Below are positions 11,416 to 23,283 of a DNA stretch of 64,000 nucleotides, piece after piece. The notes under the pieces are model-generated. The model had not been told where the DNA came from, did not search any database, and saw only the letters and a list, made by a program, of their open reading frames with translations. Source of the DNA: Sipunculus nudus (Eukaryota; Annelida; Sipuncula; Golfingiida; Sipunculidae); contig CM049310.1 of assembly GCA_026874595.1 (NCBI GenBank), positions 81,640,556-81,704,555 on the forward strand, in the 5' to 3' direction. A program made the translations under genes and the position numbers. Numbering within the stretch: the stretch's first letter is position 1; every line of letters starts with the position of its first letter.

Positions 11416-12740
11416 CTGAATAATATGAGAATCTGATCAGTCTTTTACGGTAAGCGATAAGTGAAAATCGTTAAAAATGTCGACTGTCAAGCTTGGCTGG
11501 ACTTGGTGGCACCTGGCAGACTACGCGACGCTACTGCATTAGTAAGTATACTTTGTTGTGAGATTTGGCATGACGTTTGGTATTGCCTTACCATTTCACA
11601 CCACATTAAATAAGTTTAGAAGATTTCTCGCTGCATCATTCATAGTATATTCTAAATTATTCATACTTGGTATTAATGCTCTAATTTTTCTGAATGTGTT
11701 AATCTATACTTTGTGACCAGGGGACTTTAGGCTTTAATCAGTTGAATGATCTGTAGGATTTTTGCCCATGTAGCCGAGTTGAGTCAAGCATAGACGGCAC
11801 CTGGAAGGGATTTATTGATTAGGGGCATGCCCAGGTGGAAGCTTACTATAATAAGATTGGTTAAATACGTGCACAGACATTTAATATAGCTAGATCATGT
11901 ATAACTGCACTGTAGATGAAATATAATCTTACATCTGTCTGGAGTAAAACTAACTAGATGTACATCAAGCGATCACCGGTAACTTCCTTCACCATCCACC
12001 TCCACCACTACCCCCCCCCCCCTATCCGCACCCCCCCCCCCCCTTCTTAAATCAACCCCTTCGTCATCCGCACACAAATTAATACTCCCGCCCCATCACT
12101 GGGCGATAATCGGGGTTCGGCTATGGAGCGTACGTCCTATGGAATGAGGTGATTGTGAAAATAAAAATCAGGTGCAAATCTTAGCCACAGGACTAATATT
12201 GTGCCCAAATTTTAGCTTTGAAAATCAGCCATATTGGAGATCGTGCGCAGTCATAAAATTTCGGAAGAAAAAAAAACAGAAAACGAAGAAAAAATTGAAA
12301 TCAATGGTTTTGCACTGGGTGGCCTAAGTAAATCCAGTCACAAAGGAATTACCGAATGGTTAATATAGAAATAAACTGATTAACCCCTTAAAACCCCCAA
12401 CCCCACCCAGGCTAAGTAAAAATCTTTTCTTCGATTAGTCAGTACACTGTCACCTCACTCCTCACTACTCTGGTTAATGTAGTGGATGGGGTCACGTGGT
12501 TGGTTATCCTCTAATGAGCGAGAGGACAAAAGCCATGGCGTGATTATGTGAGATGGTTTAGGAACACTGGATCTTAGACTTAGAGAACTCCATATCCAAT
12601 AGAACCTCTCGTCTAATAAGACTATCTATGAATCATGGCTAAATCTGACCAGTCTCGTGGGTGTTCGTATTACACAGGTTTCACTTTATTAGCTTTTTAA
12701 GTGTGTTGCATGCATGTGAAGAAAAAATATAGTAACTTCA
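11413..12740. other. no gene seen; poly-C tracts
   Basis: Two C-runs lie near 12009-12042. Otherwise it is AT-rich DNA without recognisable structure. Confidence 0.45.
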
Positions 12741-12741
12741 T

Positions 12742-12804
12742 TTAGCAGAATTCGTCGTACTTGGCTCTGTAATCGCAGTAGCCAGACACTTCTACGTGTG
12801 TGAA
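12742..12804 (-). CDS. weak candidate terminal exon, unknown cysteine-rich protein
   Basis: On the minus strand a strong acceptor (T-rich tract ending TTTTTTTCAG) is followed by 20 open codons reading FTHVEVSGYCDYRAKYDEFC and a TAA stop. The composition looks like a secreted, Cys-containing C-terminus. I could not find a convincing upstream exon and recognise no family. Short open stretches next to AG occur by chance, so this is a low-confidence lead. Confidence 0.2.
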   Translation of the reverse strand, partial: FTHVEVSGYCDYRAKYDEFC

Positions 12805-13896
12805 CTGAAAAAAATAAAAAAAACAAATTTATATGCATAGCTCTTCTTTTGAATAATAACTGAACTTTTACACTTTGTACGCCTTTGGGTACAACATAAC
12901 AGGGTGTAGTTTAGGATAATGTTAAAACTGCACAAAACTTGTAAATATGCGTTCCCCGGACAGCATAATATGAAGCCTTAAGGGCCTTACCATAAAGAAA
13001 TTTATTGCCAAGGGTCCATGGCCATCCGAAACAGGGGATTTTAGTCGATATCGAGTTTGCGAGTATTTATGTGACGTCATTGATCAATTCTGAAATAATA
13101 TCAGATGAACACGACAGAAGAAACTCTACTCTGTTGAAATCCTGAGTTTTCTGTAGACATGAGGTTAAACGTGTATTTATAAACTCTCATGTAAGGTCAA
13201 GGTACTGTCATATCTAAATAAATTATATAATATTATATTAACAATGAAATATGAATGTAAATATGAGAGAAAATATATAATTATTACAGAAATATAACGG
13301 ATTATTTTCAGCTCGTATCAGGGCTAGTTATATGGTGTATAGCCTTATTATGAGTGATCGGTTAAGTTCAGATATTTACCCATCGGCGTGTTTTTTTTTC
13401 AGTCTGTGAAGGGAACAAAACATTATCTTTTCAACTGCACAAATTCAGAATTACAACTGCAAATTTACAATTTACAACTGCACAAAAATAGGAATGGCAG
13501 GATTCCCCTTCAATCAAAATGAACCGAAATGTCATTAAAAATTGATATTAGACCTATGATGAATTAAAGGATAATATATTAATAATATGATAGTATATTG
13601 AATTTTTAAACCCTTTTTGGGGATGTTTTCCTCTATAACGTTTCTTCATGTTTAACAATGAAATTAAAATTTTGTTGATGAATCAAAATAAAATTAAATA
13701 GATTTTAAGTTAGAAAGATACAAGACGTATAGAGGAAATACGAGTTTATGACTGAAATGGTTCTCTGTTATCGATTGTTTTAAATTGTGTACCATTTACA
13801 AATTGAACTCTTCGAAAATAATAAAATGTCTTATATGAATAAATGTGAATTTCATAAAAATACATAAACCTCAGAAAGAACTCTGTTCCGGGTTTT

Positions 13897-13951
<55 letters not shown>

Positions 13952-14295
13952 ATATATATATATATAAGATGCCCTGCGCCATTTCGTTGTGTTCAAATAT
14001 GAGTTCCTAATTAGCTAGCAGGCCGGATGCCTGGGCGAAAAGCCGGGCGAAAATTGTGGATGCTGAACCATTAATATCACGAATAGTTGTCTATAAGGTC
14101 TTTGCGTGACAATCATTTGACCTTGTAATTAAGGCAAGTCAGATATGTTCACATCCGGACTGTCCTTGACCTAAAGTGGCCGGAACCAATTACTAGCAAG
14201 CACGTGATTCTTCAAGTGTCAAGAGGATGGAGTATCGTTAGGCAAGGTTACATTTTGACCGGAAATCAAACGGCGATCGCTGTTATACCTTATGT
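12805..14295. other. no gene seen apart from the (TA)n run
   Basis: AT-rich DNA. An imperfect repetition of CAACTGCA and AATTACAACTGC lies at 13434-13486. Confidence 0.4.
13900..13968. repeat. (TA)n microsatellite
   Basis: It is a TA run of about 65 bp with a few phase slips. Confidence 0.9.
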
Positions 14296-14299
14296 TGCG

Positions 14300-14610
14300 A
14301 ATTTATAATAATAATTATTTATTTTATAAAGCGTGAAATCCACATGAAATCGTGCTCTAAACGCTGTACTTGATTAAAGGTGACAAATGGAATGATATTG
14401 GTAAAATTAGCGATGAATAAAAACAAAATTTACAAACTTTAGTTTAAAACAGTAAAAACGTTTCTAGAAAATTCGTATCACAGAAGTTCATGGGCTACAA
14501 TATTCGTAAAAATGTCTGAACAAATGAGTTTTCGTCCGATTTTAGGTTGTGATCGCGGGTACTGCGGTAATTCATTTCAAAGTCTAGGAACAGCTGCACC
14601 AAAAGCTCTC
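14300..14610 (+). repeat. probable dispersed repeat (TTTATAAAGCG type)
   Basis: ATTTTATAAAGCGTGAAATC, TCGTGCTCTAAACGCTGTAC and TTCAAAGTCTAGGAACAGCTG resemble dispersed repeats I know from other invertebrates. This is from memory only; no second copy is seen in the window. Confidence 0.3.
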
Positions 14611-14647
14611 AAATGTATGCTGAGTTAGAATGCTTACCATCCATATG

Positions 14648-14830
14648 CAGTGGAACCCCGCCTTACGACCACCCCGCCATTGCGACCCCCCTCACAATTA
14701 CGACCACTCTTCATTGTCCAAAATATACAATCTTAAAATATACAATCGGCCACCCCCTCAATTTTTGGTCAAAATTTCGCCAAATTTTGGGTCAAACCCA
14801 AAGGTGGTCGTAATTGTGGTGTTCCACTCT
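14648..14830. mobile_element. small MITE (~183 bp), Tc1/pogo-like ends
   Basis: The ends are imperfect inverted repeats of about 26 bp: AGTGGAACCCCGCC then TTACGACCACC on the left, and AGTGGAACACCACAA then TTACGACCACC on the right's opposite strand. TA occurs close to both ends. A similar single end (CAGTGAAACCTGTGTTGTAC, ACGACCAC) lies at 32071. Confidence 0.6.
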
Positions 14831-14929
14831 ATATTATTTGGAAAACACTAAGCTTGGTATTAATCGCATGTTGAATTGAAATAAAGAATGATGCTGGTTG
14901 TGAATTGTGTTAATGTTAGTTAACTAACC

Positions 14930-15222
14930 GGCTTCTGTGATCTATGTGTAGAGCACAGGTAGGGAGTTTAAATCTCAAGCAAGGAGCGGTCAGACTTTTA
15001 AAGGTCAGCCCACAATCAGGGCAATCGCACTGCAGGTTTGATTGGGAAGGCTGTATACCACAGCCGGGCAGCACTCACAAACTAGTGTCTTTTGGGCCAA
15101 AGGGGCTGATTGCATCCACAATCCGCAGGTGCGGTAGACATCGGGGCCGGGTAACACCAGGATATAAAATAAAATGTTAGGAAGCGACAGGTTAGTGGCA
15201 CTCACTTCCTGTCATTTTAATT
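14930..15222 (+). mobile_element. tRNA-derived SINE, family S, copy 2
   Basis: It has TAGAGCACAGG and a B-box-like region, then GGAGCGGTCAGA, CCGCAGGTGCGGTAGACATC and AACACCAGGATATAAAATAA, in the same order as copy 1. It shows small deletions in the tRNA-like head. Confidence 0.65.
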
Positions 15223-17460
15223 TATCGGCTATTTAGTGTACAACCTTGGGAGCAAGGTCACAGGTGAATATCACTAATATTGTGCCCAAATTTCAGCTTT
15301 TGAAAATTATCCATTTAAGAAATATGGATTAAAGTATATAGCAAAAAAAATGACAGAAAAAAGAACAAAAAGTACACTCCTCACGCAGTGGTTATACACT
15401 GCAGTCGTCCTAGACATCCTATCGTGTAACCGCTCTTTCGTATGGCGAGTTTCTCTGGGTTCAGCCACCAGGGTGCGCGCAGAGCAAAGAATTGTAATGA
15501 GAGCGTGGTAATGCATTGTGCATCCAGGAAAAATTGTATAAATGCCACGGACGATGCCAACAAAAAATTCAGGTGTTACGACTGCACTCAATATGGTTGC
15601 CTTATAGAATATCTTTAGAAACTGTCAATATCTGGTCTGCAATGTTTTCCTTATAATACCGATCACAAATAGTTTTATTTTGTTAGTTGTATCAGCTTTT
15701 GAAGAATGTATTCATTTTACTAAAAATAGAAAAAAATAAAATAAAAATTTCCCAACCTTCACCCCAAAACAGTGTTTAGATGACTAATTTAAAAACCAAA
15801 CATACGGTGTTTGGCGTCCTTCAAGGGCCTGTTGTAAATTCAACTTTCGACTAACTAATATATTCCCAGGGTATTGAGTGAAAGAGATGGGATAGGGAAA
15901 GGGAGTAATGTTTAAAAATTAAGCATGGACAGACGTTTTATTCAGCCATTTTCCAAAGTTTCTCCCCGGGGTCCTCTTCAGCTTTGCTCCATTATATACA
16001 CAGGCCTCTTTGAGAATAATTTTTTTTTCGGACTTCCTCTTGTGTATAAAATTTCCGGTTCCTGCCTTCTCCGGCGCGTCCAATGATGGCTCGTTTTTCA
16101 CCTCGTTTGATTGATAACACTAAGCCAAGGTAACCGTCTGATAGATGATAGTAAGGACAGAGCTGCCCGACGTCCCTATTTATAAGTCTGGCGCAGGGTC
16201 TTGTAGACGTCTACTTAAAATCCACACTTTCTAGTAAACCAGACAGTTCATCAATCATAGCGGGTGTTCGTCTATTTGGATTATTCCAAACTCCATTCGC
16301 TCAAGAAAATCCCCTTGGCTAGCCTTTGGCAGTATATTGCCCCACTTGGGGTTGTCAAATTTGCCTTGGTCCTTATAATGCTGCGCCCACCCTTCCGCCA
16401 GAGGTCGTTTCTAGTCAAAACTAACCTCTTCCGGATAAGCACTGTGGGACGGCTTAGACTATACTTAAATCAGCTGTCAAACTTTAAAATAAAAATGTGT
16501 TACATTTCAAGAAAACAACTTCTGTTTACTTTTCAAATGCGCATGCTAGCAAAATATTACTTATCTCGTGATGTCCTGTAATTTGCCTTGAAACAATCCT
16601 TTCCAATTCATACCTACGCTATATGTGTATTTAGAAGCCGCGGTGCATTGTGGGGGTAAGATTCTGACGCCAACAAACCAAAACAGAGTGTCGAACCCTT
16701 TTAACTTAAAGTTGTAATACCAACAAATTTTAATATGATTTCATCTGTAACGATTTTTTGACATCATGGACAAGTTTCCATGAAAAAAATTGAAAGGAAC
16801 TATTTACAATTTGCAAATATTGAAATGTTGCAAAAAAAAGCTGTAGATATGACTGTTCTGTTTAAACATATTATCTTTCCCATACATTTTCAAATGAAAT
16901 TAATTTATCAAAATATATTATTAGCAAACTTAAACGTTCACTGAATGAATAAAGAAGTGCTTAATTCTGGAAAAGCAAATCTCATATGTAGTTTTACATT
17001 ATGCATATATGTTACTTACAGTATGAATTTCAAATTAACACAGAAAACTTAAGAAATATTTCCTTTGACGATTTTTATATTTATGTTACAAAATTAAATG
17101 GACATCATTTCAAATAATCTTTGACACATTTTTTTTTAAAAATAAACGATTTAGATATTTATTTAGATTTAACAGTTTTATTTAACAAACCCCTTTTGGA
17201 ACAATTTTCATTCTTCTGTGGTAAAAAAAACAAACAGCAAACTTTAATTTTGAATCAAAGGTTTTACTTTTCGAATTCCACTGTAAATTATAATACAAAA
17301 CTTGATGAGACCTGTCATGTTAACCTGGACTTCCTTTTATTTAGCTTACCGAGGTTCCCACGCCAAGGGTCTCTAGCTGCATCAATCTGGTACTGGTTTT
17401 AGTTAAGCTTAATGGGTTACGTTGTCAGTAACCATGGTAACACAGCGACATTAAGGTGAG
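15223..17460. other. no confident gene
   Basis: ORFs at 15307-15591, 15919-16101 and 16264-16581 have no recognisable motifs. A stretch at 16560-16660 (TGTAATTTGCCTTGAA, TAGAAGCCGCGGTGCAT) has a diverged match at 21230-21370, so part of this interval is repeat-derived. Confidence 0.4.
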
Positions 17461-17461
17461 T

Positions 17462-18079
17462 TAGTGATAACAAATGTAACAGTTTCTTATTTTTATGCAC
17501 CCGGCACGCAGGTGGTTTTCCTTCTAGTTCCCTGCTTCAGTTTAAACAGTGCGTTGTATATAACGGACTGTTGTTGCCGACAAGATGTTGGTTCTTTTAA
17601 GTTTTCTACGGCAACGTGGCACTGTTACACGCTTCCGGTAGAGGTCGTTTGAGTACAAAACGACCACCAACACATATTTACAAGAACACGAGTTTGCAGG
17701 TTAGGGTTTTTAAGGTCATCAAAATTCGCAGAAGAGGATCCAGAGGGGGGGGGGGGGTCCAGGGGGTCCGGACACCCCCCTGTTTCAACCGAAGCAACCT
17801 TTTTTAAAGGGTTTTAGACAAAATTTTGCGGCCTGGACCCCCCATTTTCCGGACCTGATGACCTTTTTTTAGGATTTTCATAAGTCCTCCTGGGTTGGAG
17901 CCCCCCTTTTCCTAAATCCCGGATCCGCCCCTGATTCGTTCAAATATGTTGTATAAAAAATGGTTTCAAGGCAAATAAAATGGATGTATTCGTGGTTGTG
18001 ATTTCACGGAATAAGTAATGTTTTGTATGCATGCGCGTATGAAATGTTAACATAAGATGTTTCTTAGGAATATAACATT
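17462..18079. repeat. tandem duplication, copy 1 (~410 bp plus insertion)
   Basis: It starts TTAGTGATAACAAATGTAAC and contains CAAGATGTTGGTT, GGCAACGTG, GTTCAAATATG and GGAATAAGTAATG. The same order occurs in copy 2. It is interrupted by a 205-bp MITE. Confidence 0.8.
17729..17933. mobile_element. 205-bp MITE with 5-bp target duplication
   Basis: The ends are CAGAAGAGGATCCAG and, on the opposite strand of the right end, CAGGGGCGGATCCGG. ATTCG flanks both sides (17724-17728 and 17934-17938). Copy 2 of the surrounding duplication has the uninterrupted site. The TIR style and 5-bp duplication fit a hAT5-like group, but the superfamily is not proven. Confidence 0.85.
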
Positions 18080-18200
18080 TAGTGATAACAAATGTAACAG
18101 TTTCTTGCGTTTCAGGCTGGTTGTCAAACAGCGCGTTGTATTTAACGGACTATTATTGCATACAAGATGTTGGTTATTTCGTATTGTCTTCGGCAACGTG

Positions 18201-18295
18201 CGAACTCGTTCACTACGGTTCAGCCTTTTGAAATCAGTTCGGCAAAGTAAAAAAAAAACGGATTTCAAAAGGCCGTAGCGTAGTGAATGAGTGCG
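18201..18295. repeat. inverted repeat with ~37-nt arms
   Basis: CGTTCACTACGG and GCCTTTTGAAATC in the left arm (18201-18238) pair with GATTTCAAAAGGC and CGTAGTGAATGAG in the right arm (18259-18295). An A-rich loop lies between. Mutual-frame ORFs on both strands are a by-product. Confidence 0.75.
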
Positions 18296-19004
18296 ACTCT
18301 GAATTAAACATATAAGAATACGACTCTGCCGTTTAAGGTTTTTATTGGCATAAAAATCCGTTCAAATATGCTGTATAAGAATGGTTTAAAGGCAAATAAA
18401 ATGGGTGTATTCGTGGTAGTGGTGGGAGTCGGTTCCTTTTTCATAATCGATCATCGGTTTGAGCAAACCGATCGATAATCGATTATTAATCGGTTCAGAC
18501 AAATATACAGAAATATGCAGTTATCTGTGAAACTAAACTTTCTTAACCCACACCGCATCTCTTATAACTCTTCCTTAAGAAAAGTTTTTGCCTTTTTATA
18601 TTTTCCTATTATTACTAAGATATGTTGTTCGAGGTTTCATTTAAATTAACTATAAAAATCAAGGTGCCTAAACAATTGAAGAGATTATTTCTAAGAGAAT
18701 CTCGCAAAATTGGCATAGAAATGGAGAATTTATAGAGCATTTTAACGCAATACCGCTCATATTTTGCAATGTGCATCTCGTTAGAAAACTCTCCACTAAT
18801 TCTGTCCCTGTCAGTTCAAAGAGGTTTATTAAGTCCTCCGTTCTCGCATCTACCGTGTCATACTCAGATACGGAAGTTATTTGGGAACACAGACTCATTA
18901 TATGAAGCGCGGTATGTAGTAAAAAATGTAAGTATTTCCTATAACATAAAGGCATTCTGGTAAAAAGCAATCACGAGTATGATGTAATCGAAAGTTGCCT
19001 TTTC

Positions 19005-19137
19005 AGGGGCGTAGCCAGGATTGAGGGAGGGGAGGGGGCCATGATCAGTGGCGATCCAGAAATTCAAGAACGGGGTGGGGGGGGGGGGGGGTGGAGGGGC
19101 GCTAATATATATGTGTATTTATGAAAACTAAGTGTTT

Positions 19138-19198
<61 letters not shown>

Positions 19199-19200
19199 TA
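19005..19200 (+). repeat. MITE-end-like sequence, poly-G and (TA)n tract
   Basis: CAGGGGCGTAGCCAGGATTG is a typical small-element terminus, related in style to the MITE at 17729. It is followed by a G-rich run (19072-19100) and TA runs (19138-19195). The matching right end was not located. Confidence 0.5.
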
Positions 19201-19685
19201 CTTTATATATTTTAGTGTATGAAAATATAGATTTTTTTTAATTTTCAATTATGAATCATGGATTTATTAAGGTTAATTGCCGGTACTTAGGGAGGGTATC
19301 GGAGTGGTATCCCCCTCCCATATTAGGAACTTTTTTAATATGCAATGTATAGAGGACATTTAGAGGTAATTTTCACTAAAAAAATTATGAGGATTTTCTG
19401 TTACTGAAAAACTGTTCTCCTGTGTTAATGCATTATGTAGTCAAACTGTAGAGAGGTCCAATATTTAATATTTATATTTCTTTAAATTTAGAAAATGAAA
19501 TTTCAGTAGTTTAAACATGTTAAAGCCAATGGCGAAAGGCACATTTACGTTAATATCTTTAGATGTAATGCTTGGAGTAAAATAACTGATAAGTTGAAGT
19601 CTTATGTTAAACTTTGCATTTTACCGGGACTCGTGGACTCGACAGCGCACATATGACTCCTAACAGCACATATCGCGAGTAATGG

Positions 19686-20367
19686 GGCTGTCCCGCTTAG
19701 GCGACTCCAAAGGCGACTACAGGCGACCATGCTGTCGCCTCATGGTTGCCGAAAAACAGGCGACAGGACCTCCGCTACGACAATAGTCTACGACAAGCTA
19801 CAAATGGTTGGCGACTGTCTGATGACAAGCTACGACAAGCTTGCGACAACCGGCGACACAGTCGCCGCGACAAAGGACAATCACTTACGACAACCTACGA
19901 CCACATCTACGACAACCTACGACCACACTGGCGATAACCTACGACACCAGAATTCTTGCTACGTCCACCCGCGACAAGCTTCTACGATCCTCTACCTTGT
20001 GCTATGTGAGAAGCCTAACACAAGGATGGACCTTGTTTCAAGTAACAACAGCCCGCGACAACACACACGACAACCCGCGTCACCTGGCGACAGCCTACGA
20101 CAGGACCTACGACAACCCGCGTCATCTGGAGACAGCCTACGACAGCACCTACGCCAGTAGGAGACAGGCTACGCTCACTGGTGACAAAAAAGCTGTCGCC
20201 TGAGAATTTAGAACATGTTGAAAATCCAGAGGCGACAGCTTCGAGGTCGCGCGTCTTGGGGCGGCTTCAGGCGATTACACGCGCCTATACAGGCGACCAC
20301 CCGGCGACCACGAGGCGACAGCCTGGTAGCCTGTAGTCGCCTTTAGAGTCGCCTACGTGGGACAGCC
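19686..20367. mobile_element. CpG-rich foldback element of GGCGAC/TACGAC motifs (682 bp)
   Basis: The arms are inverted repeats of about 68 bp that differ at about ten positions: GGCTGTCCCGCTTAGGCGAC on the left and GGCTGTCCCACGTAGGCGAC on the right's opposite strand. The inside is dense in GGCGAC/GTCGCC and CTACGACAAC motifs, with a 42-bp tandem duplication at 20065-20150. CpG is abundant compared with the surroundings. The target duplication is unclear. ORFs of 120 and 143 codons follow the repeat period and are not believed. I do not recognise the family. Confidence 0.7.
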
Positions 20368-20589
20368 TTATTAGGAGTACCGGTATCACCAGCGAAGCCG
20401 AGGGATTTTTCACAGTCGACCCCAACCAGACCCTTGTGCTCTGCAGTTGTTCTAAAGCTGTTCATAAATATATCCGCATCCGCAACTAACGAATTTGAAA
20501 GTAATAAACTGCAGAAATAAAATCTAATTGCTAGTTAATAAAAAGAAATAAGAAAATGGGAAATTAGATAAAATGAGAGATATTGCAGC

Positions 20590-20657
20590 TCAACGGGGGC
20601 CGCGCGCCGAAGGCGCCCCCTCTGAATCCACCCCTGATACCAATGACAATTTTATGC

Positions 20658-20694
<37 letters not shown>

Positions 20695-20790
20695 TATATA
20701 TGTGTGTTTGTATATATGTAACCTGAGGGATGGGGGTGGGGGTGGGGGGCCATGGCCCCCTGCGGCCCTGACTTTTGTAATCAAGCGCAT
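20590..20790. repeat. G/C-rich MITE fragments around a (TA)n run
   Basis: CTGAATCCACCCCTGA at 20621 is the complement of a CAGGGGTGGATTCAG-type terminus. A (TA)n run follows at 20657-20705, then a G-rich stretch (20726-20765). Confidence 0.5.
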
Positions 20791-20936
20791 GAAAGTGGCA
20801 GCAAAGCGACTGATTTTTGATAAAACTCGATAATCGGCCCACCACTAACTCGTGGTAATGATTTCCTGGAATAAGTAATATATCATAAGCATGCGAGAAT
20901 GAAATGTAAACATAAGGTGTTTCGTTAAAATATACC

Positions 20937-22790
20937 TTTTTTTATTTTATTTTCAAGTTTGACAAATGAGAAAAGCTGACCAGGTCATCCCCACTATTTC
21001 CAACTGGAAAAGGTTCGTTTTGAGATTGAGGAGAAATGAACTCTAGCAGAAGAGAGAACAAACCTCTGTCTCTTAAGGATTGCATGGACTGGTTCTTCTG
21101 TTCTATCACCTAGTGTATTGTGTAGTTAGTTGGCAACGAGCTGGAGATGCGGCCATGCAAAAAATCCCTTATGCACTACCTCTTATGCATACGTACTAAA
21201 TTTTAAAAGTCCCTCCCCGAAAAAAATATATTCATGTAATCTGCCTTGAATCGATTCTAACCCAATATTTTAAACAACTAAATATACAATCTTCACGACA
21301 TTTATGGGTATGTCCTCGTACATGGTATAATTAGAAGCCCCAGTGCATAGTGGAGAAAGTATATATTTGAACAGCACTCTTAGCGTATAGTATACGGATT
21401 AGCCACAAGGGCGTATTTATTATTATCACAACGGCTGACTAGTAATTCGTACGATGTCCTACAAAGATATCAGTTACACACAACGTTCAACATTTGTGTC
21501 CGAGGCGAAAAAAGACATATATCGCTACAATTTACTGCTGTAAAAGTCATGCACCAGACAGGAGTCATGTTATTCCTATTTCTTATCGTGTATCTGTCAT
21601 ATTTCACTAACCAGAGGCTGTAGTCGGAGCCTGCGTGGCTGCCCCTGCCAGAATCCTATTTAAACTTTCCTGTGTACATAGTTACATGTTTGTTGCAATT
21701 CAATAACTTCATCACAGGTCTAGTACAAAGCAATCCCATAATGCCAATGAATTGCACTGGCTCTCTGACCGGACAAAGAAATAGTCGTATGTCACGAAGG
21801 TATAGAGTCCTTTGAAGGAAAATCGTATCGTGATTCAAATTATCCCTAAAAAAGGAACGAAATGTTCCTTGAGTTCTTTCCTGGCGTGCACATTCAAAGT
21901 TAATCCAAATCTATTAGAACTTTAAGCGTAGAATTTTTACAGACACACCAACCAACCAAGTGTTGTAGTCAAGTCCACAAAATCCGAGTCGTACGACGAG
22001 AACCAGTCCAAGGCACTCGAGTCAAATTCAAGTCCGAGTCCTTGAGGTTCGAGTCCGCCTACTTCGATTCTGAGTCTTTTTGAATTCGAGTCCAGGTCCG
22101 GGTCCAAAATGTTTTTAATTAAAAATTAAACTACCTAAAAATTTTAATTAGAGATCATTAAGTGTCATTTGTAAGTAAGTTAACAACTAAGTTTACAAGA
22201 TTTTTATTTTTATCTTGAATTACTTTTAACTTACAATGCAGAGTTTGAGTTTGGTACACTTTATAAACTTGTTTTTGTAATATTCTGTCACTACTTCCCT
22301 CATGTAGGTTTTCTGTTTGATTTTCTAAATTGAATTTTCTGGCCCTACCTGAATTTTTTTTTCTGCTGGACTCGTGTTGAACTCGGCTTGATTTCTCGGC
22401 CTGGAATCCTTTGTCACTGATAAAAAGAAAAGGAATCTTAGCAGTCTCGCCTTCTAACCCCGGTTGAGTGGCCATATTTTTATTTGGCTTGTAGCTTTCA
22501 AACTTAACTCTTATTCCTTAGCCAGTCTCGCTGTATGACCTTTAAATCTTTTTATCATTAATATTCACGGCCGTTTCTTTGCATCAGACTGTCTGGTGCG
22601 ACCATCAACATTATTTTTTCCCCATTTAGACAGCGCGGCTGAGGACTTGTATTAGTTGGCATGTCAGAATTGTTTGCTGATATCACTTGTATTCTGTTTT
22701 GGTATGCTGTCTTGTGCATGGGGTTGACCAGAGAATGCCGCTCTGGTATTTCAGGGCATGGCCACTACCTTTAGTGGCAAATTAATGTAA
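20937..22790. other. no gene seen; GAGTCC-rich patch
   Basis: 21975-22105 is dominated by GAGTCC, AAGTCC and CGAGTC motifs, a low-complexity form common in repeat fragments. The rest shows nothing. Confidence 0.45.
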
Positions 22791-22794
22791 CATT

Positions 22795-23283
22795 TAAGAA
22801 GCCTTTTCCGATATCTGACGTATATTAAAGAAATGTTCCTTGGGCCCTTCACAAAATAAACAAAAATTCTACGTTACAAAGGGTTTCCGGATGTTTTAAT
22901 ACCAGCGTGTTTATAACATGTGGGAGGTCCGACAAAATGGCCGGCGGTCGTAACCCAAACACGTAGAAGGAGGACTTAAGGATAATTAGACGAACCGAAG
23001 TTTTGCAAAGAACAAAAGCCTCTTCATATATCCTCACCAACAAGAAAAAGTGATGTTTTTAACTCTCGCACATGTGCAGTGAACGTTAACTGGTTACATG
23101 TAATTGTTTTTTCTGCTTGTCAACATGGGCAAATGTGCCGTGTTTACTAAGAGCTTGCTGATAAATAAGCTCACACCATCATCACCTGAACCTTACTTAA
23201 CTTGAATTACCTATAATTCTTTAATATGTAAGCTAATACTTACATAAATTCTACAAAAAAGGCAGGTGTATAACTGCATTAAA
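22795..23283 (+). repeat. dispersed repeat family X, copy 1
   Basis: CGAAGTTTTGCAAAG, CTCGCACATGTGCAG, GGTTACATGTAATTG, TTGTCAACATGGGC, GCTGATAAATAAGCTCA and AAAAAAGGCAGGTGTATAACT follow the family order. Confidence 0.6.

Larger units (their letters stand above)
18417..20847. mobile_element. hAT-like DNA transposon, 2431 bp, non-autonomous, with nested insertions
   Basis: The 10-bp terminal inverted repeat TAGTGGTGGG is perfect. The 8-bp target duplication is ATTCGTGG (18409-18416) against ACTCGTGG (20848-20855), one mismatch. Eight bases is the hAT hallmark. Subterminal text includes repeated ATCGAT and AATCGATTATT motifs near 18450-18500. No hAT transposase motifs are found. It encloses the foldback element 19686-20367, a CAGGGGCGTAGCCAGG-type end at 19005, G-rich tracts and (TA)n runs. 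Confidence 0.8.
18080..20936. repeat. tandem duplication, copy 2, interrupted by a hAT-like element
   Basis: Its two parts, 18080-18416 and 20856-20936, together match copy 1 in order and length (about 418 bp against about 408 bp without insertions). It carries AAAATCCGTTCAAATATG, the empty site of the 205-bp MITE. Confidence 0.8.

Noticed and set aside
17350-17392. Possible 43-nt minus-strand exon reading YQIDAARDPWRGNL
   Set aside because: The acceptor lacks a pyrimidine tract, there is no partner exon, and 14 open codons are expected by chance.
19729-20203. ORFs of 143 and 120 codons in overlapping plus-strand frames
   Set aside because: They follow the TACGAC/GGCGAC repeats of the foldback element. 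Open frames in several registers at once are a result of low stop-codon density, not coding.
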